Source: Peromyscus leucopus (taxonomy: Eukaryota > Chordata > Mammalia > Rodentia > Cricetidae). From it: a stretch of DNA of 64,000 nt. The DNA lies in assembly GCF_004664715.2 (NCBI RefSeq), contig NC_051067.1, positions 69,272,982 through 69,336,981 of the forward strand, in the 5' to 3' direction. A program made the position numbers and the translations under genes. The notes under the pieces were generated by a model that saw nothing but the letters and a program-made list of their open reading frames with translations, ran no database searches and was not told where the DNA came from. Below, in pieces: positions 11,436 through 23,340 of the stretch. Within the stretch, counting starts at the first letter, position 1, and the number at the start of each line of letters is the position of its first letter.

Positions 11436-12099
11436 ACACTTGCACCCCCCCAACATACCTCCAAATAAAAACACTCAAAGAAGTTAGAATAAAAGACAAT
11501 AATACATCTTATTCTTCTGTAAAAATGATTGGGTAGTAAAGCTTCCTATTCTCTTAGCAGTAATCCAAAACTACCATAGCATGGTTGTTTGTGTAGCCTC
11601 TATGTGAAAGCCGTGTGTCCCCAGCACTGCCTCATACTTCCGTGCTCCCTGCACCTTCTCTCCCTAGAGATATGAAGTCCATTTAGACCTGCTGCCTTCA
11701 GGATTGGCAGCCTCTGGAGTCATTACAAAGCTAGGCATGGTTAAGAAAATTCTCTTTTGCTTCTAGATAAATTCCACTTAGCTGTTTTAACTCATGTTGG
11801 AATTAAAACTCAAGTTTAATAACAACAGAATGTGTGTGTGTTTTTTTTTTTTACCTTGAAGTATTCAATAAAGGGAATGGCCAAATGATATTTCATGTGA
11901 AATTGCTTCTTTGATTTAAAAATTATTGGATTTCCATTTTCATGGAATAAGTTAAGAGATCCTTTATGAAACAAAAGCAGCATGTCTTTGTTCTCATGTA
12001 AGAATGTTTTCTTAATGAATTCATTTATTTATGGAGGGAAGTACCTCACACAAAAATCATATTCCCTGATACCTATAAAAGCACTTGATACTTATAAAT
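11434..12099. other. Unassigned non-coding sequence
   Basis: AT-rich with a T run near 11840. Nothing recognisable. Confidence 0.45.
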
Positions 12100-12350
12100 C
12101 ATGGTAAGAGCTAATATGTTGGTATTTGTTTTACAGTGTGCTTAAGGGCTCTTAGTTAAACCTCACAGCCACTTAAAGAGTGGCTGCTCTTATTGTTTCC
12201 ACGTCAGTGGTGAAGCTATGGACAAGGGAACTTGAGCCACTCAGTTTGTTCAAAATCATTTAGGTAGGTAGACACTGAGCTGGATTCAAGACCATTCAGC
12301 CTAGCTCCTAAGTTTTGCTCTTGACCATCATGAGACACTGCCATCCCATT
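12100..12350 (+). mobile_element. MIR SINE
   Basis: Matches the MIR consensus in order: 'agctaatatgttggtattt', 'aaacctcacagccacttaa', 'gaagctatggacaaggga', 'caaaatcatttaggtaggta', 'gagctggattcaagacc', ending with the 'ctaagttttgctcttgacca' side. One of the better preserved ancient mammalian repeats in the window. Confidence 0.82.
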
Positions 12351-12756
12351 GCATGTAAATAAAAGTTGCCCATGAAACCGCACACCAGTGGTCCTTGAGA
12401 TCTACTCAGGAAGCTTTCTCATGGAACATCATACCTGTAACTCCAACCAAAATTTCTGGATGCATTATAGTTAACCAAGCATGAACATACATGATTTAAA
12501 AAGAGGAAATGTTTCCCCAGACTCATGATTTAAGGAGTGCTCATATGTAGCTGCTTGCTCCTGCAGCTTTGGGTCTGTGGCAGCACCATAGATCATGTCG
12601 TGAGTATGTGGCAGAGGAGGCTGGTTCAGGAGATGGCCAGGAAGCAGAGAGAGCCTGGAAGGGGCAAGAGTCTCTACATCCCCTTCAAATGTATGCCCCT
12701 ATTTGCCCAACTTTCTTCCACTGCCCTCCCACCTCCACCCTTAGAATGGCACTTCT

Positions 12757-13340
<584 letters not shown>

Positions 13341-13432
13341 TTTTTAATTCAGGCAGTTGCTGTTGCATTGGGTCATAAAATCCTATGATTAAAAATTTAT
13401 TTAAAGGAATGGAAATTCCATCCACCCATCCA

Positions 13433-13434
13433 TA

Positions 13435-13469
<35 letters not shown>

Positions 13470-13530
13470 GATATTGGAGAAACACACACGTATATAAATA
13501 TATATGTGTATATATGTATGTATGTATTTC
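13433..13530. repeat. (TA)n / TATG-rich simple repeat
   Basis: An interrupted TA run at 13433-13470, a short unique piece, then TATA/TATG units to about 13530. Confidence 0.9.
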
Positions 13531-16373
13531 TGGCTATGAGAACTGTTTTTATGCAGCTCCAACAATGTTTGTGGTTGTTATGCACACATTGTTAATAGTG
13601 AGGTATGATTTATCAACAAGTACTAACACTGTTTACTGTGCTTGGTGTTTGTCATAAGGAACATTAGGTGTTCTTGCCATAGAAGATAGAAGAATAAAGT
13701 GAGTAGTGTCTATCAAACTCTTATGTAGCAAATTCACGTACACTCATTTTTGTAATGCTCATTCTCAAAGTCCTTAGCGTTTTTGGAAAGCCAGTTGAGG
13801 TTTATTTAAAATCAAGTAGAAATTCTGTTCAAAAAGATGTATCTTTGACCAAAACAATAATGGTTCCCTCTGTAAAGAAGCAACCCTACTAAGGTTAGGG
13901 GTACTGCTTAGACATGCGAGTAACACAAATGGAAACTGATGTTGGTGACAGAATTGAGTCAGTTTAATAGTATTCTAAGTAGCAGCTTGTCAAAAGTGAA
14001 AATGACAGGTCTTCCTAGAAATGGTCCTTTGCATTGCCTCTGAATGAACTTTGCAGAGGAAGCCTTGAATACTTGGCTTAGTGAATGACTTGTACAGTTG
14101 GGAGGCAATCATGCTAACAGCTGAGGTCCTTTGAGTCCCCTTCAATACCCAGAAGTTAGACCTGTCAGGAGTGTCCTTCCTACGATGTAATGAGGTTAGA
14201 GAAGCAGCCACAGGAAGTCTTTAAAGGGGAAAAAAACAGCTTGGGCACAGCCACACAGGCTGCAGAAACACAAGAGAGAGAAATATGAAAACCCTGAAAT
14301 ACCTGGGGGAATGGAGGGCAAGCGGGCCCTAGAATCTTTCACGTTTTCTATGTGAACTGCCAGTGGGAATGAAATTGAAAATTACCACTGGACTTTGATC
14401 TCAGGGCTGGCCACTCAGTATTGGATTAAGCAGTTCGTATCCATATGATTGTGTGTGTGCAAAAGATAACAACTAGGGAAGAGATTGGTAGTTTGGGATG
14501 AAACCTGGTGAGGACAATGGGAGGAGCTGGAAGAAGGTAAGAGAATGGAGGGAAATTTTAAAATTCTATTTTAATGAAATGTTAATTTGCACTAAAAAGT
14601 GGCAAAGAGTCAGAGACTGCCAGGAAATTGCAATTCAGAGTTTAAATAGTGACACAGAACTAGGTTGCATGTTGATAGGTTTGCATGTTTCACCAGCTTT
14701 GCCAAAGTACATATGCTATTTAATTACTCTCTGCCCCCATACAGTGGCTATTGTAGGAAAGTAGATGTGTCTGTATCAGTTTTATTTGTTCTAGAGTTAA
14801 ATATTTCCTATATTGAACTGTATTTTTCTTTGTTCTCAGTCATGGATGACCTAAAACAATTCATGACATATGAAAGGCATTTATTTACCACATAGCTAAG
14901 TTAACACATAAATGCGTGAATTAAATACTCAAGCAACTACAATAATATAACCACTTGGCATGGATCTCTTTATAAGGTTTTGGCCCTTGGGTGTGTTACT
15001 ACCTTTTAAAAGTCCTTGTATCTACTATACAACATAAAGAAAAGAGATAGAAAAGAAAGAACTCAAAAGCTGGCATTTTACCCACACAAATCCATTTGGG
15101 ATTTGCATGGAAGGGCTTTCTCTACTTCTGTCTCCTTTATGCTCATGTAGCACCAGCCCCCTCTGCAATGAACTCCAGGCTCCTCTGAGTTCTTTCAGGA
15201 CACTTTGTCTCTCTGAAGTTTTCTCCTAAAAGTTGGCTCTTATCATTAGTGCATTATGCTTATTCAAATTTGCATTCTTCATTGATACACTAAATACTTA
15301 AGGGGTTGAAAGTAAGTTACCAGACTGTCCAATTTTCTTTCCAATCAGGTGTTTATGTAGATCAAGCAACCTACTTGCCCTCCATCTGCTGCTGGAGCTG
15401 CTAATGTTCTGTTAGTTAAACACCCTGGTCTTTAATGTACCAACTGCTGCCTAAATAAGACACTGTCCATACACAATTAGTGCAGGGATTTTTGATTGAA
15501 CATATGATATGAGAATAAATCCTCATGGACTTCACTAAATTGCCCGAGAAGTGATCTCTGGAGGCCCAGTCAACACAAATAATAGAGAGCAGTAATATGT
15601 TGCTATCATTATATATTTAAATACACACATATGTAAATACATGTATATGTACACAAGCTGAAACCATAAGTGAATTCTCGTTATCGGGGAAGAGGTAGAA
15701 CTCTTTAAATCTACAGATAATTTTCACTTTGTTGCCAAATGTGAAAAGATAGCAGGATACTTAATTTATACTATGTATGAATATTATTTGTCAGATAGTT
15801 CATTTTTTTTTAAATTTATGTATGAACCATATAACTACATAGCTACCTTAATAACTTTCTAGTATTTTTAGTATGATCTCTGGGTTTTTTTCAACCTTAT
15901 GTTTCTTAGACCAATAACTATTTCACTTCTGTCAGTTTTGTTTCCTTAGGTGATTAGAACATGATTGTATTGAAAGTCTCTTACAGTATTTTTTAGATAA
16001 CAAGCATATCATAACATGGAAAAATTAATAAACTGTGAAATATATCACTTTCAGGGATTTTAGATTAGCCAAATTAACTTATTGATTTCCAAAGTCCACC
16101 AAAACGAACTTCACTAATTCTATCCCAAGGCATGTGCCATCTCATCCGTCTGCTTGATTATTACTATGTATATCATTCCACAAACATTTGTAAAGCTAAC
16201 AAGATGGAAGACAGACAGATGCAAGTGAGGCTAGAAAAACTGAGAAAGACACATGAATGCAGTGTGGATGTTTGGTGTGGGGCAGAATAGTACTTTAGGA
16301 TTCTAATATTTGTGTTACATATTTCTAAGCAACTGTTTAGAAGAATTAGGATTTTGATTTTGACCTTGGAGAC
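13531..16373. other. Unassigned non-coding sequence
   Basis: About 2.8 kb without a gene or a repeat I can name. 15330-15600 is less AT-monotonous and carries E-box-like 'ccatctgctgctggagctg'; it is noted as a possible conserved block. Short runs of AC/TA type lie at 15610-15655. Confidence 0.45.
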
Positions 16374-16563
16374 CTGTGGTTCTCAACCTGTGAGTCTCAA
16401 CACTTTGGGCGTCACAGGGTTCATCCAAGACAATTGGAAAACACAGTAGGAGAATTACAGTTATGAAGTAGCAACGAAAATAATTTTATGGTTGGGGGTC
16501 ACCACAACATAGCAAACTGTATTAAAGGGTCATAGGAAGCGTTAGGAAGGTTAAGGACCACCG
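16374..16563 (+). mobile_element. hAT-Charlie non-autonomous DNA transposon (URR1 type), second copy
   Basis: Begins 'ctgtggttctcaacctgtga' and ends 'aggaaggttaaggaccaccg'. It shares with the 3.4-kb copy the interior strings 'ttggaaaacacagta', 'acagttatgaagtagcaacg', 'ttatggttgggggtcacca' and 'ctgtattaaagggtcat'. Flanking 8-mers ttggagac and ttctagat match at 5 of 8, a degraded TSD at best. An internal deletion shortens it relative to the other copy. Confidence 0.88.
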
Positions 16564-16929
16564 TTCTAGATGGCGAAAACCAAAACAAAAGCAAGCAATT
16601 GTATAATTCAGTTTCTACCCAGAAAGATCATGCCATGCCTTTGAAAGAAATAAAAACTTTCCTAATCTTAAGAATGTATTCTGCAGCATGTCTTCATGTC
16701 CAAGTGAGGTTAGTAATGTCCTCAGTAACATTCATGTAGTGTACTAATGAATGGATGCCTCAGGAAAATCCTCCTGGCAAAATCAACTAGTGTCGTATTT
16801 CAGCATCTTTCTTGTGTGATAATATTTGGTTCAGCTCACATTATGAAGTAGCCGTGGTTTGTACAACTTCCTGGCTGGCAAAAAGAAATAGACACAGCCA
16901 CCATTACAAATTTTACCCCAAACAACCTA

Positions 16930-17240
16930 ATGTGTCATTGTATTTTTTTCTTTTGCTTTGTTGATAGTTAAATCTAATTTCCTTTCCTCTGTTTATTCTA
17001 ATTAGTGTGTGGACAAGTCCTTGGATTATTTTCAGTTTAGCCACAGCTATGAATCAAAGAGGTCAGTCAATGGAAATAATTCAATTAGATGCCAAAATAA
17101 ACATGATTTAAGCATCTAGCCATCTGCTGCTTTGAGTTTATTGAGATATTAAGCCTTTGGATAAACTGCTGTTTGGAACAAATCTTTGTAAATATTGCCT
17201 TTCCTTGCTGAGTTTTTGATTGATGTTGTGAAAGAAGAAG
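16930..17240. promoter_or_regulatory. Candidate conserved enhancer-like block
   Basis: Repeat-free by eye. It holds clustered motif types common in developmental enhancers: 'tctaattagtg' (homeodomain), 'tgtttattc' and 'aaataaaca' (forkhead-like), 'ccatctgctg' (E-box) and several 'attga/acaaa' SOX-like sites. These are motif resemblances only; function is inferred. Confidence 0.25.
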
Positions 17241-17491
17241 CTAAAGGCTATCTGCCTAAATGACCAAAATGACATCCTAGATAATTAAAACAGGGAAACT
17301 GACATACATAGAGATCCATACAGTGTGCAGTATAGTTGTAGAATTGATGATATTTGGCCAAATTTTATGGTCTTAATAATGCTTGGTTTTAGATCGACAC
17401 CACCAAACAACTATATAAAATTTTCAGTTGTACCCCCAATGACATGCTGATTTAGAGTCAGTAGCTCTTATGAGTACTGCAGAATGAGCTT

Positions 17492-17697
17492 GTTGTTTGA
17501 GACAGGGTTTAAGTAGTTCTGGACATTTTTCTACTTGTTACACAGACAGGGTCACCCGCTGGCCTTTACCTCTCAAGTGTTGGAATCACCACCTGGCGTG
17601 ACTCAGTGCTGGGAACCAAATCTAGGGCTTTTCTGCAAGCTCATCAACTCAAGCGCTTTACCAGTTGAGCTACTACTTCCCTAGCCTCCAGGATGAC
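17492..17697 (-). mobile_element. B4-family SINE, antisense
   Basis: Starts with a B1-like antisense head 'tttgagacagggtttaag', passes through 'tctcaagtgttggaatcacc', and ends with a tRNA-like part whose sense strand shows an A box ('tagctcaactgg') and a B-box-like 'ggttcccagc'. A B1-like plus tRNA-like composite is the B4 layout. Confidence 0.78.
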
Positions 17698-17864
17698 CTG
17701 AAGTGACAGGATGTTACATATTTTTCCATGTTTTCTTTTAATCAAAACTGAGTTAATTTGATGCCTGTCTTCTAAATATTACAATTCTGATTTTTGAGTA
17801 GGTTGTTTTAAGACAATCTTTCTGACAACAGCTGGCAAATAGGAGTGATTGTTGAGCTCATTCC

Positions 17865-17975
17865 CAGATCATTCATTTGTCCAGCAAGTACTTATTGTGT
17901 AGTACTAAGAGATACAACTGTGAAAAAAAAATCCCCAAATTCATGCTTTCACACCACTTACTTTCTAGTGTAAGT
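17865..17975 (+). mobile_element. Ancient mammalian repeat fragment (family unnamed)
   Basis: Follows the common mammalian consensus 'stretch ending in a-tttattgagc-type, gggatacaactgtgaa, caaat-cctgc, tcatgcttt, cttactttctagtg': here 'caagtacttattgtgtagt', 'gagatacaactgtgaaaa', 'aaattcatgctttcac' and 'cttactttctagtgtaag'. I know the sequence as a dispersed repeat but cannot name it safely. A weaker relative lies at 23795-23945. Confidence 0.45.
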
Positions 17976-18072
17976 GTACGGACAAATTCTAAAGTGAATA
18001 TTAGGCCGTGCTAGAAAGATACAAACCAAATAGAACAGAGACAGTGAAGTGTCTGTCTTTGTCTCTCTGTCT

Positions 18073-18218
<146 letters not shown>

Positions 18219-18304
18219 AAACGGTACATTTTTATAATCATTTTTGTATGGCAAGGACAATATACTGAAAAATTGACATACATATCTCACAATTCCCAGA
18301 ATAT

Positions 18305-18372
18305 GTTGGATGCAGTGCTATGCATGCCCCTAATCAAAGCATCATGCTCAGTCAGGAGGCAGAGACAGCTGA
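18305..18372 (+). mobile_element. Possible B1 remnant
   Basis: 'gatgcagtgctatgcatgcc', 'cctaatcaaagcatcatg' and 'cagtcaggaggcagagacag' parallel the B1 head ('ggtgcatgcctttaatcccagcac...aggaggcagagg'). Very decayed. Confidence 0.35.
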
Positions 18373-18669
18373 AAAGAAACATAAGTAAGAGCTGTATTGA
18401 TTTTTAGAAAGAAAATGAATGAGTCAACTGACTAGCAGCTTTGATATTTCAGGGAGTGAGACACAGAGGCTGACCCTGATGGTCTGGCACCTGATTTGGC
18501 ATGATAACAGGTGTGGATATAGGCTCTGGGATGGTCTGTGTATATATTAAAAAGATGTACACAAGCCAGAAGTTTATAGTCTAGGTAATGTCTGAGTATG
18601 GGAAGGACATTGCCCTAGGGGAAATGACTCCAGAAATAAAACATAAAGAAAGAAACAAATACAGAAAAT

Positions 18670-18763
18670 GGCTGAGGATGTAGCTCAGTGGTAGATCCCT
18701 TGCTTAGCAAGACTGGTTTGATCATCAACACTGCCAGAAAAAGGCAGAAAAGAAAATACTGTA
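18670..18763 (+). mobile_element. ID SINE
   Basis: Sense ID element: 'ggctgaggatgtagctcagt' (A box), 'ggtagatcccttgcttagca', then a B-box-like 'ggtttgatcatcaac' and an A-rich tail. The rRNA- and tRNA-like fold is not maintained exactly, so it is a dead copy. Confidence 0.85.
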
Positions 18764-18919
18764 ATAACAATGGTCAAGGTCGGTGTGTCAGCATAAGTTG
18801 CATATACATAACATTTAGCTGAAGGGCCCCTTGAAAGATTAGTGAATGATTCCCATAGCTATCTGGGCTACAGCCAGATGAAGCCTCAGTGGTCAGTGCA
18901 AACATCCTCATCCTGAAGC

Positions 18920-19360
18920 ATGCTTGGCCTGGTTGGGGAAGAAAAGGGAAGCCAGTATTATTGGAACATGATCAGTGCAGGGAGAAGGCTGGATTTAAGC
19001 TGAGAAATGCGAGGTGGAGGGGTCCATCACACAGGTGCTAGAGCGCTGCAGGGTCTTTGGCTTTTGCTAGGGTGGGATGGGGGCCACCAAGGTATTGGAG
19101 CAGCTGAGTGACCAGATCTGGCTGACACTTTCCCAGCATCATTCTGGCCGTGCTGAGTATTAGCCATAAGCACGGAAGAGTGGCAGCAGGGTGCTTAGTT
19201 AAGAGCCTCCTGCAACATGTCTGGCCGGAGATACAGTGGCTGGGGCCCAAGTGTTGCCAGGGAAGGTTGTGAAACCTGGCTGGATGGTGTGTCTGTTTTA
19301 AAGACAGAGACTGCATCATATTTTGAAGTTTGGATGTGAATGTATGAGAGCGCTGGGAGA
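18920..19360 (+). mobile_element. Ancient mammalian repeat, copy 1 (family unnamed)
   Basis: Order of recognisable pieces: 'agggaagccagtattattgg', 'gggtctttggcttttgcta', 'gatgggggccaccaaggta', 'cagctgagtgaccagatctg', 'atcattctggccgtgctgag', 'gtggcagcagggtgcttag', 'ttttgaagtttggatgtgaa'. This follows a widespread eutherian repeat ('gagtgacatgatc...atcactctggctgctgtgt...gtggaagcagggagacc'). A 115-codon minus-strand open reading frame at 19038-19385 lies almost wholly inside it and is incidental. Two further copies are at 45080 and 55790. Confidence 0.55.
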
Positions 19361-19385
19361 AACAGAGTGCTATCTGCTTGTGCAT

Positions 19386-20324
19386 ATCTTTTTACTAATA
19401 AAGTATGAATACCCTCTCCTTTACCCCGCTGTCTGGGAGATCAGACTTTGAGGAAAGACACATGAGTTGGATTACAAGTTCTCACTTGAGTTTCTTAGCC
19501 AAGTATACTTGGCAGTGAACAAAGAAAACAGCCATGTGTGGTCTGTCTGTCACCTGACAGAAGGCTTTTTTTTAGAAAAAAATTTTTTTCTATTTTTCTC
19601 TTATTAAGGAATAATATATCCAACTGATCAATAATTAAAGGTAGTCAGCTTCAAAAATTTTTAAACACTTTTGTTTTTCCTTAGACATCTGTTTATTAAA
19701 TTGTCTTTTTATTAGAGGAGTGAGACTTTCATTTTCTGGAGAGCTTGGAGGCTAATATCTGGGCTTAAGTGCTAGTGGGAAATCTACATTATTCTTTCCA
19801 TTCAGGATCTAAATGTTTCTACTTCCAATAAATATTTTTAAAAGCTCAAACTTTAATCCATCCGTGTCCCAACAGTCTTCTTTGACCAGACTTTTGTTTC
19901 CTACCTGCTATTTCCATTCTTGCAAAATCTGTCCTTACTCTTTCTTCATCTCCTTGGAACTCTGGATGATTAACAGAATGATTTATCAGTATGGAGAGAA
20001 ATGACATTCTCTGAGTATTATTAGAGAAAGGAAACCAGAAACAGGGATGATATTGGTGATCTGTGGTCTTCCAAACGAAGCAGAATAAACCAACTAACTA
20101 CATCTTAACAGTAAAATATAATATGAAGAAAGAGTAGATAAAGCATTAAATCAATCTCTAGGTGTATTTAGTATACCTAATTTTATTAACTTTATTAAAT
20201 GTGGCTTAAACAGAGACAGTGACATTTTTAATAGAATATTTTCAGTGGAAAAGAATTGATCAGTTTATATCATGTTCTTTATTGCTTGGATATCTATAAA
20301 AAAATTTGAAAGTCAATTATTTCT
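19386..20324. other. Unassigned AT-rich sequence
   Basis: No gene or clear repeat seen. A/T runs around 19566-19595. Confidence 0.45.
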
Positions 20325-20333
20325 TCTCATTTT

Positions 20334-20510
20334 CTTTCTTTCTTTCTTCTTTTTTTTTGTTTTTAGAGACAGGGTTTCTCTGTATAGTTTTGGAGCTGTT
20401 ATGGATCTTGCTCTGTAGACAAGGCTAACCTCGAACTCACAGAGATCTGCCTGGATCTGCCTACTGAGTGCTGAGTGCTGGGATTAAAGGCGTGCGCCAC
20501 CAACACCAGC
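20334..20510 (-). mobile_element. B1 SINE, antisense, with TSD
   Basis: Poly(T) then 'agagacagggtttctctgta', 'ctcgaactcacagagatctg' and 'gctgggattaaaggcgtgcg'. The body has 'gttttggagctgttatgga', close to the second cricetid-type B1 variant. The 9-base repeat tctcatttt flanks it at 20325-20333 and 20511-20519. Confidence 0.95.
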
Positions 20511-20520
20511 TCTCATTTTA

Positions 20521-21354
20521 AAGTTAATATGCACAATTTTCCACTATAAGATTTGGTTCTGTGCTTCAAAAGATATAAGTGCTAGCTATAAAAGTTTGAT
20601 ATCCTCTTTAATGTAAACTAGTGTAAAATTTTAAGTGTATTATTCATATATGTATAATATATAAATGTATATAATATTTTAAAATCAGTATGTTAAATGG
20701 TTCATTTTATTCTTCAAGTCATATTTTAATTATTATTCCCTCACAACGTTCATCCTTGTATAATAATTTTAAGCATGAAAATGTTTTGGCTGATCAATTT
20801 ATTATAGTTCTTGGCCTTGAACGTCTATATAAGTTGAAATAAAACACAAGGAAAAGATTGCTGTGACAGAATTCCCCAATATGTTGAATTATTTCTCTAT
20901 ATTGAGATAGTTTGCATAATTATCAGAAGCACCTAACAGCTCAACATTTCACCAGTGCATTCTATACTGTGAAAAGCAGTCATTAATCACAGAAGGAAAA
21001 TACAACTGACAATTCATTTCTGAAGGGGAAGCATGATATGGAAATTAAGGGCCCAACCAGGGATGTTCTAGCACAGGTATATTGATTTGCCCTTTGCTTG
21101 CCACTGGGAAGTTTCAGCATACATCAAAAAAGCATTCTGCTAAGATACTGATGGGGAAATTTCTTCTAGGGAGACCAGTCATGAGACAGTAAACAAGGAA
21201 CTTTAGAGTCAGGGCAATAGATGTCTATGTTCCCTCAAGAATACTCAGAACCCAAGGCAAAGAAAAGAGATATAAAGACCAATTACTTGGTAATGCATCT
21301 TATGAATGTTAGCTTATTTATTTTTTTCAGGTCTCCTTAATTAAAATTCCTGAT
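20521..21354. other. Unassigned AT-rich sequence
   Basis: Strongly AT-rich near 20630-20700. No gene or named repeat recognised. Confidence 0.45.
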
Positions 21355-21533
21355 ATAGTTGAGATCTTGAACATCTCTCAAAGTCCCCTGTATTGAAGTC
21401 TCTAGACTGTGAAAAGTAATGGAACCTTTAGGAGCTATGGCCTAGGGGAAGGAAGTTGGATAACTGGGGAATGTCATTAGAATGCCTTCTATTCTCTATT
21501 TTATTCCTGGCTTCCATGAGATGAACAGGCCTC
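21355..21533 (+). mobile_element. MaLR LTR, 5' part (interrupted)
   Basis: 'atctctcaaagtcccctgta', 'ggaacctttaggagctatgg' and 'ttcctggcttccatgagatg' match the 5' two-thirds of a rodent MaLR LTR (ORR1/MT-like). The LTR stops at 21533 inside its 'gagatgaacaggcctc' segment and resumes at 22351, so later retroposons split it. Confidence 0.82.
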
Positions 21534-21542
21534 ACAATATTG

Positions 21543-21712
21543 TTTTTGTTGTTTTGATTTTTTGGTTTTTTGAGACAGGGTTTCTCTGTGTAGTAATAGC
21601 TCTGGCTGTCCTGAATTCCATTTATAGTCCAGACTAGCCTTGAACTCATAGAGATCTGCCTACCTCTGCCCCACAAGTGCTGGGATTAAAGGCATGCACC
21701 ACCACTGCCAGC
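21543..21712 (-). mobile_element. B1 SINE, antisense, joined to L1
   Basis: T-rich tail, 'gagacagggtttctctgtg', 'agccttgaactcatagagat' and 'gctgggattaaaggcatgca', ending '...actgccagc'. It sits between the left copy of the 16-bp TSD (21518-21533) and the L1 body starting at 21713. I see no separate direct repeat flanking the B1 alone. Nine bases (acaatattg) lie between the TSD and the T-rich tail. Confidence 0.93.
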
Positions 21713-22334
21713 TTAGACCACTAGCAATAGTGGAGAGGGTGCCTGAATTGGCTTACCCCAACAACCAGGCCAGTGATTACACTAACTGTCATCATAGAGC
21801 CTTTCTCCAGTAACTGATGGAAGTAGATGCAGAGATCCACAGCCAAATACCAGGCAGAGCTCCAGGAGTCGAGTTGGAGAGAGAAGAGGGATTCTATGAG
21901 CCAGGGCATCAAGATCATGTTGAGGAAACCTACAGAGACAACCAAACCAAACTAGTGGGAACTTACGAAATTTAGATCAGCAGCTATAGAGCCTGCATGA
22001 GACTGGGCTAGGCCCTCTGTACAGCAGGACAGTTGTGTGGTTTAATCTGTTTAAGGGTCCCCCTGGTAGTGGGATCAGAATCCATCCCTGGTACATGAGC
22101 AGGCTTTTTGGAGCCCACTACCTATGATGGGACACCTCACACAGCCTTGAGGCAGGGAGAAGAGCTTGAACCTGCTTTTACTAAAAGTACCTCCAGATGG
22201 GAGCCTTACCTTCTTGTGGGAGGAAATGGTGGTGGACTGGGAGGGGGATGCTGAAGGGGTGAGAGGAGGAAAGAGGGGAATCTGTGATTGGTATGTAAAA
22301 TGATTTAAAAATTTTCTTAATTAAAAAAAAAAGA
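21713..22334 (+). mobile_element. L1 3' end (Lx-like 3' UTR), 5'-truncated
   Basis: Sense L1 3' end: 'ccactagcaatagtggagag', 'ctgatggaagtagatgcaga', 'ggatcagaatccatccctgg', 'ggctttttggagcccactac' and 'gtatgtaaaatgatttaaaa', ending in an A-rich tail. The 16-base repeat gagatgaacaggcctc flanks the B1-plus-L1 unit perfectly (21518-21533, 22335-22350). Open reading frames here are remnants only. Confidence 0.9.
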
Positions 22335-22350
22335 GAGATGAACAGGCCTC

Positions 22351-22515
22351 CATCACCATGCACTTTTTCCATGTTATATTTTGCTGCCACAGTCAAATCA
22401 TCAGGACCAGGCAGCCATCACTTGTACCTTCTGAAACTGGGAGCCAAAGTAAATCTTCCTTCTTACAAGATGACTGTCTCAGGTCTTTTGTCATACTTAT
22501 AGAAAGCTAATACAG
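22351..22515 (+). mobile_element. MaLR LTR, 3' part (interrupted)
   Basis: Continues the LTR broken at 21533: 'catcaccatgcactttttcc', 'tatattttgctgccacagtc', 'gaaactgggagccaaagtaa' and 'cttttgtcatacttatagaa', ending 'gctaatacag'. The two parts together give about 345 bases, a normal LTR length for this group. Confidence 0.85.
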
Positions 22516-22809
22516 TATGACTAGGACACCATCTGGAAACCTGTCTTGGTTTCCAGGAAAGGATTGTTCTAAGGAGACGGCAATGAGTTCTGTTCCTACA
22601 AATGAATAGACAGCCCCACTCTTCTTCTGCTGTGCAGTGTTAGACCAAAGCCATCAATTTTCCATGGTTTTGACTTTTTGATTACCATGACATGTTCTGA
22701 TTATAATTTTTACCATAAATATAAAGTTTAAGTAAATAAATGAACTTGCAGAGCTTTGTTTAGAACTTTTCCTGTGGTGTGCATAATAAGTCCATTGGTG
22801 TTCTAATTT

Positions 22810-22986
22810 CTTTTTTGTTTGTTTGTTTGTTTTTGTTTTGTTTTTCGAGACAGGGTTTCTCTGTGTAGCTTTGCGCCTTTCCTGGAATTCACTTGGTAGA
22901 CCAGGCTGGCCTCGAACTCACAGAGATCCGCCTGGCTCTACCTCCTGAGGGCTCGCATTAAAGGCGTGTGCCACCACCACCTGGCA
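22810..22986 (-). mobile_element. B1 SINE, antisense, with 14-bp TSD
   Basis: T/G-rich tail, 'cgagacagggtttctctgtg', 'gctttgcgcctttcctggaa', 'ggcctcgaactcacagagat' and 'aaaggcgtgtgccaccacca'. The perfect 14-mer tggtgttctaattt flanks it (22796-22809, 22987-23000). The 'gctttgcgcctttcctgg' body marks the cricetid-type B1 variant. Confidence 0.97.
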
Positions 22987-23078
22987 TGGTGTTCTAATTT
23001 ATACATCAGTTTGTCATGAAGTTGTAGCAGAGGTTCCTACTTCATTGTTCAGTTCCTATGCATAGGAAGTGAAGTGTA

Positions 23079-23272
23079 TGGCTAGAGAGATGGCTTGTTC
23101 TTAGCTAAGAGCACTTATCACTGTTCATAGGAACTGGGTTTCATTCCTAGTACCCACATGGTGACACACAAGTGTCTGTAACTCCTGTTCAGGAGGTTCT
23201 GGCCTCTGCAGCACCAGGCACACATATGGTGCACAGATAGATGTACAGGCAAAATAACCATAAGCATTAATG
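23079..23272 (+). mobile_element. B3 SINE
   Basis: Sense B3: 'ggctagagagatggcttgtt' (A-box side), 'taagagcacttatcactgtt', 'ggtttcattcctagtaccca', 'gtctgtaactcctgttcagg', 'agcaccaggcacacatatgg' and a tail 'caggcaaaataaccataagc'. Full length. Confidence 0.93.
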
Positions 23273-23280
23273 AAGGAGAT

Positions 23281-23340
23281 AAACAATAATAGAAGAAGAT
23301 GAAGAAGAGGAGGGGGAGAGGGGAAAGTAGAAGAGGAATT
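23281..23340. repeat. GAA/GGA-rich low-complexity tract
   Basis: Purine run of AGAAGA and GGGGAG units immediately after the B3 tail; probably grew from the SINE's A-rich tail. Confidence 0.8.

Noticed and set aside
18670..18763. Possible tRNA gene (A and B boxes)
   Set aside because: It is an ID SINE with A-rich tail; cloverleaf pairing is not maintained.
19038..19385. 115-codon minus-strand open reading frame
   Set aside because: It lies almost entirely inside an ancient interspersed repeat, has no recognisable domain, and the window shows no splicing or promoter context.
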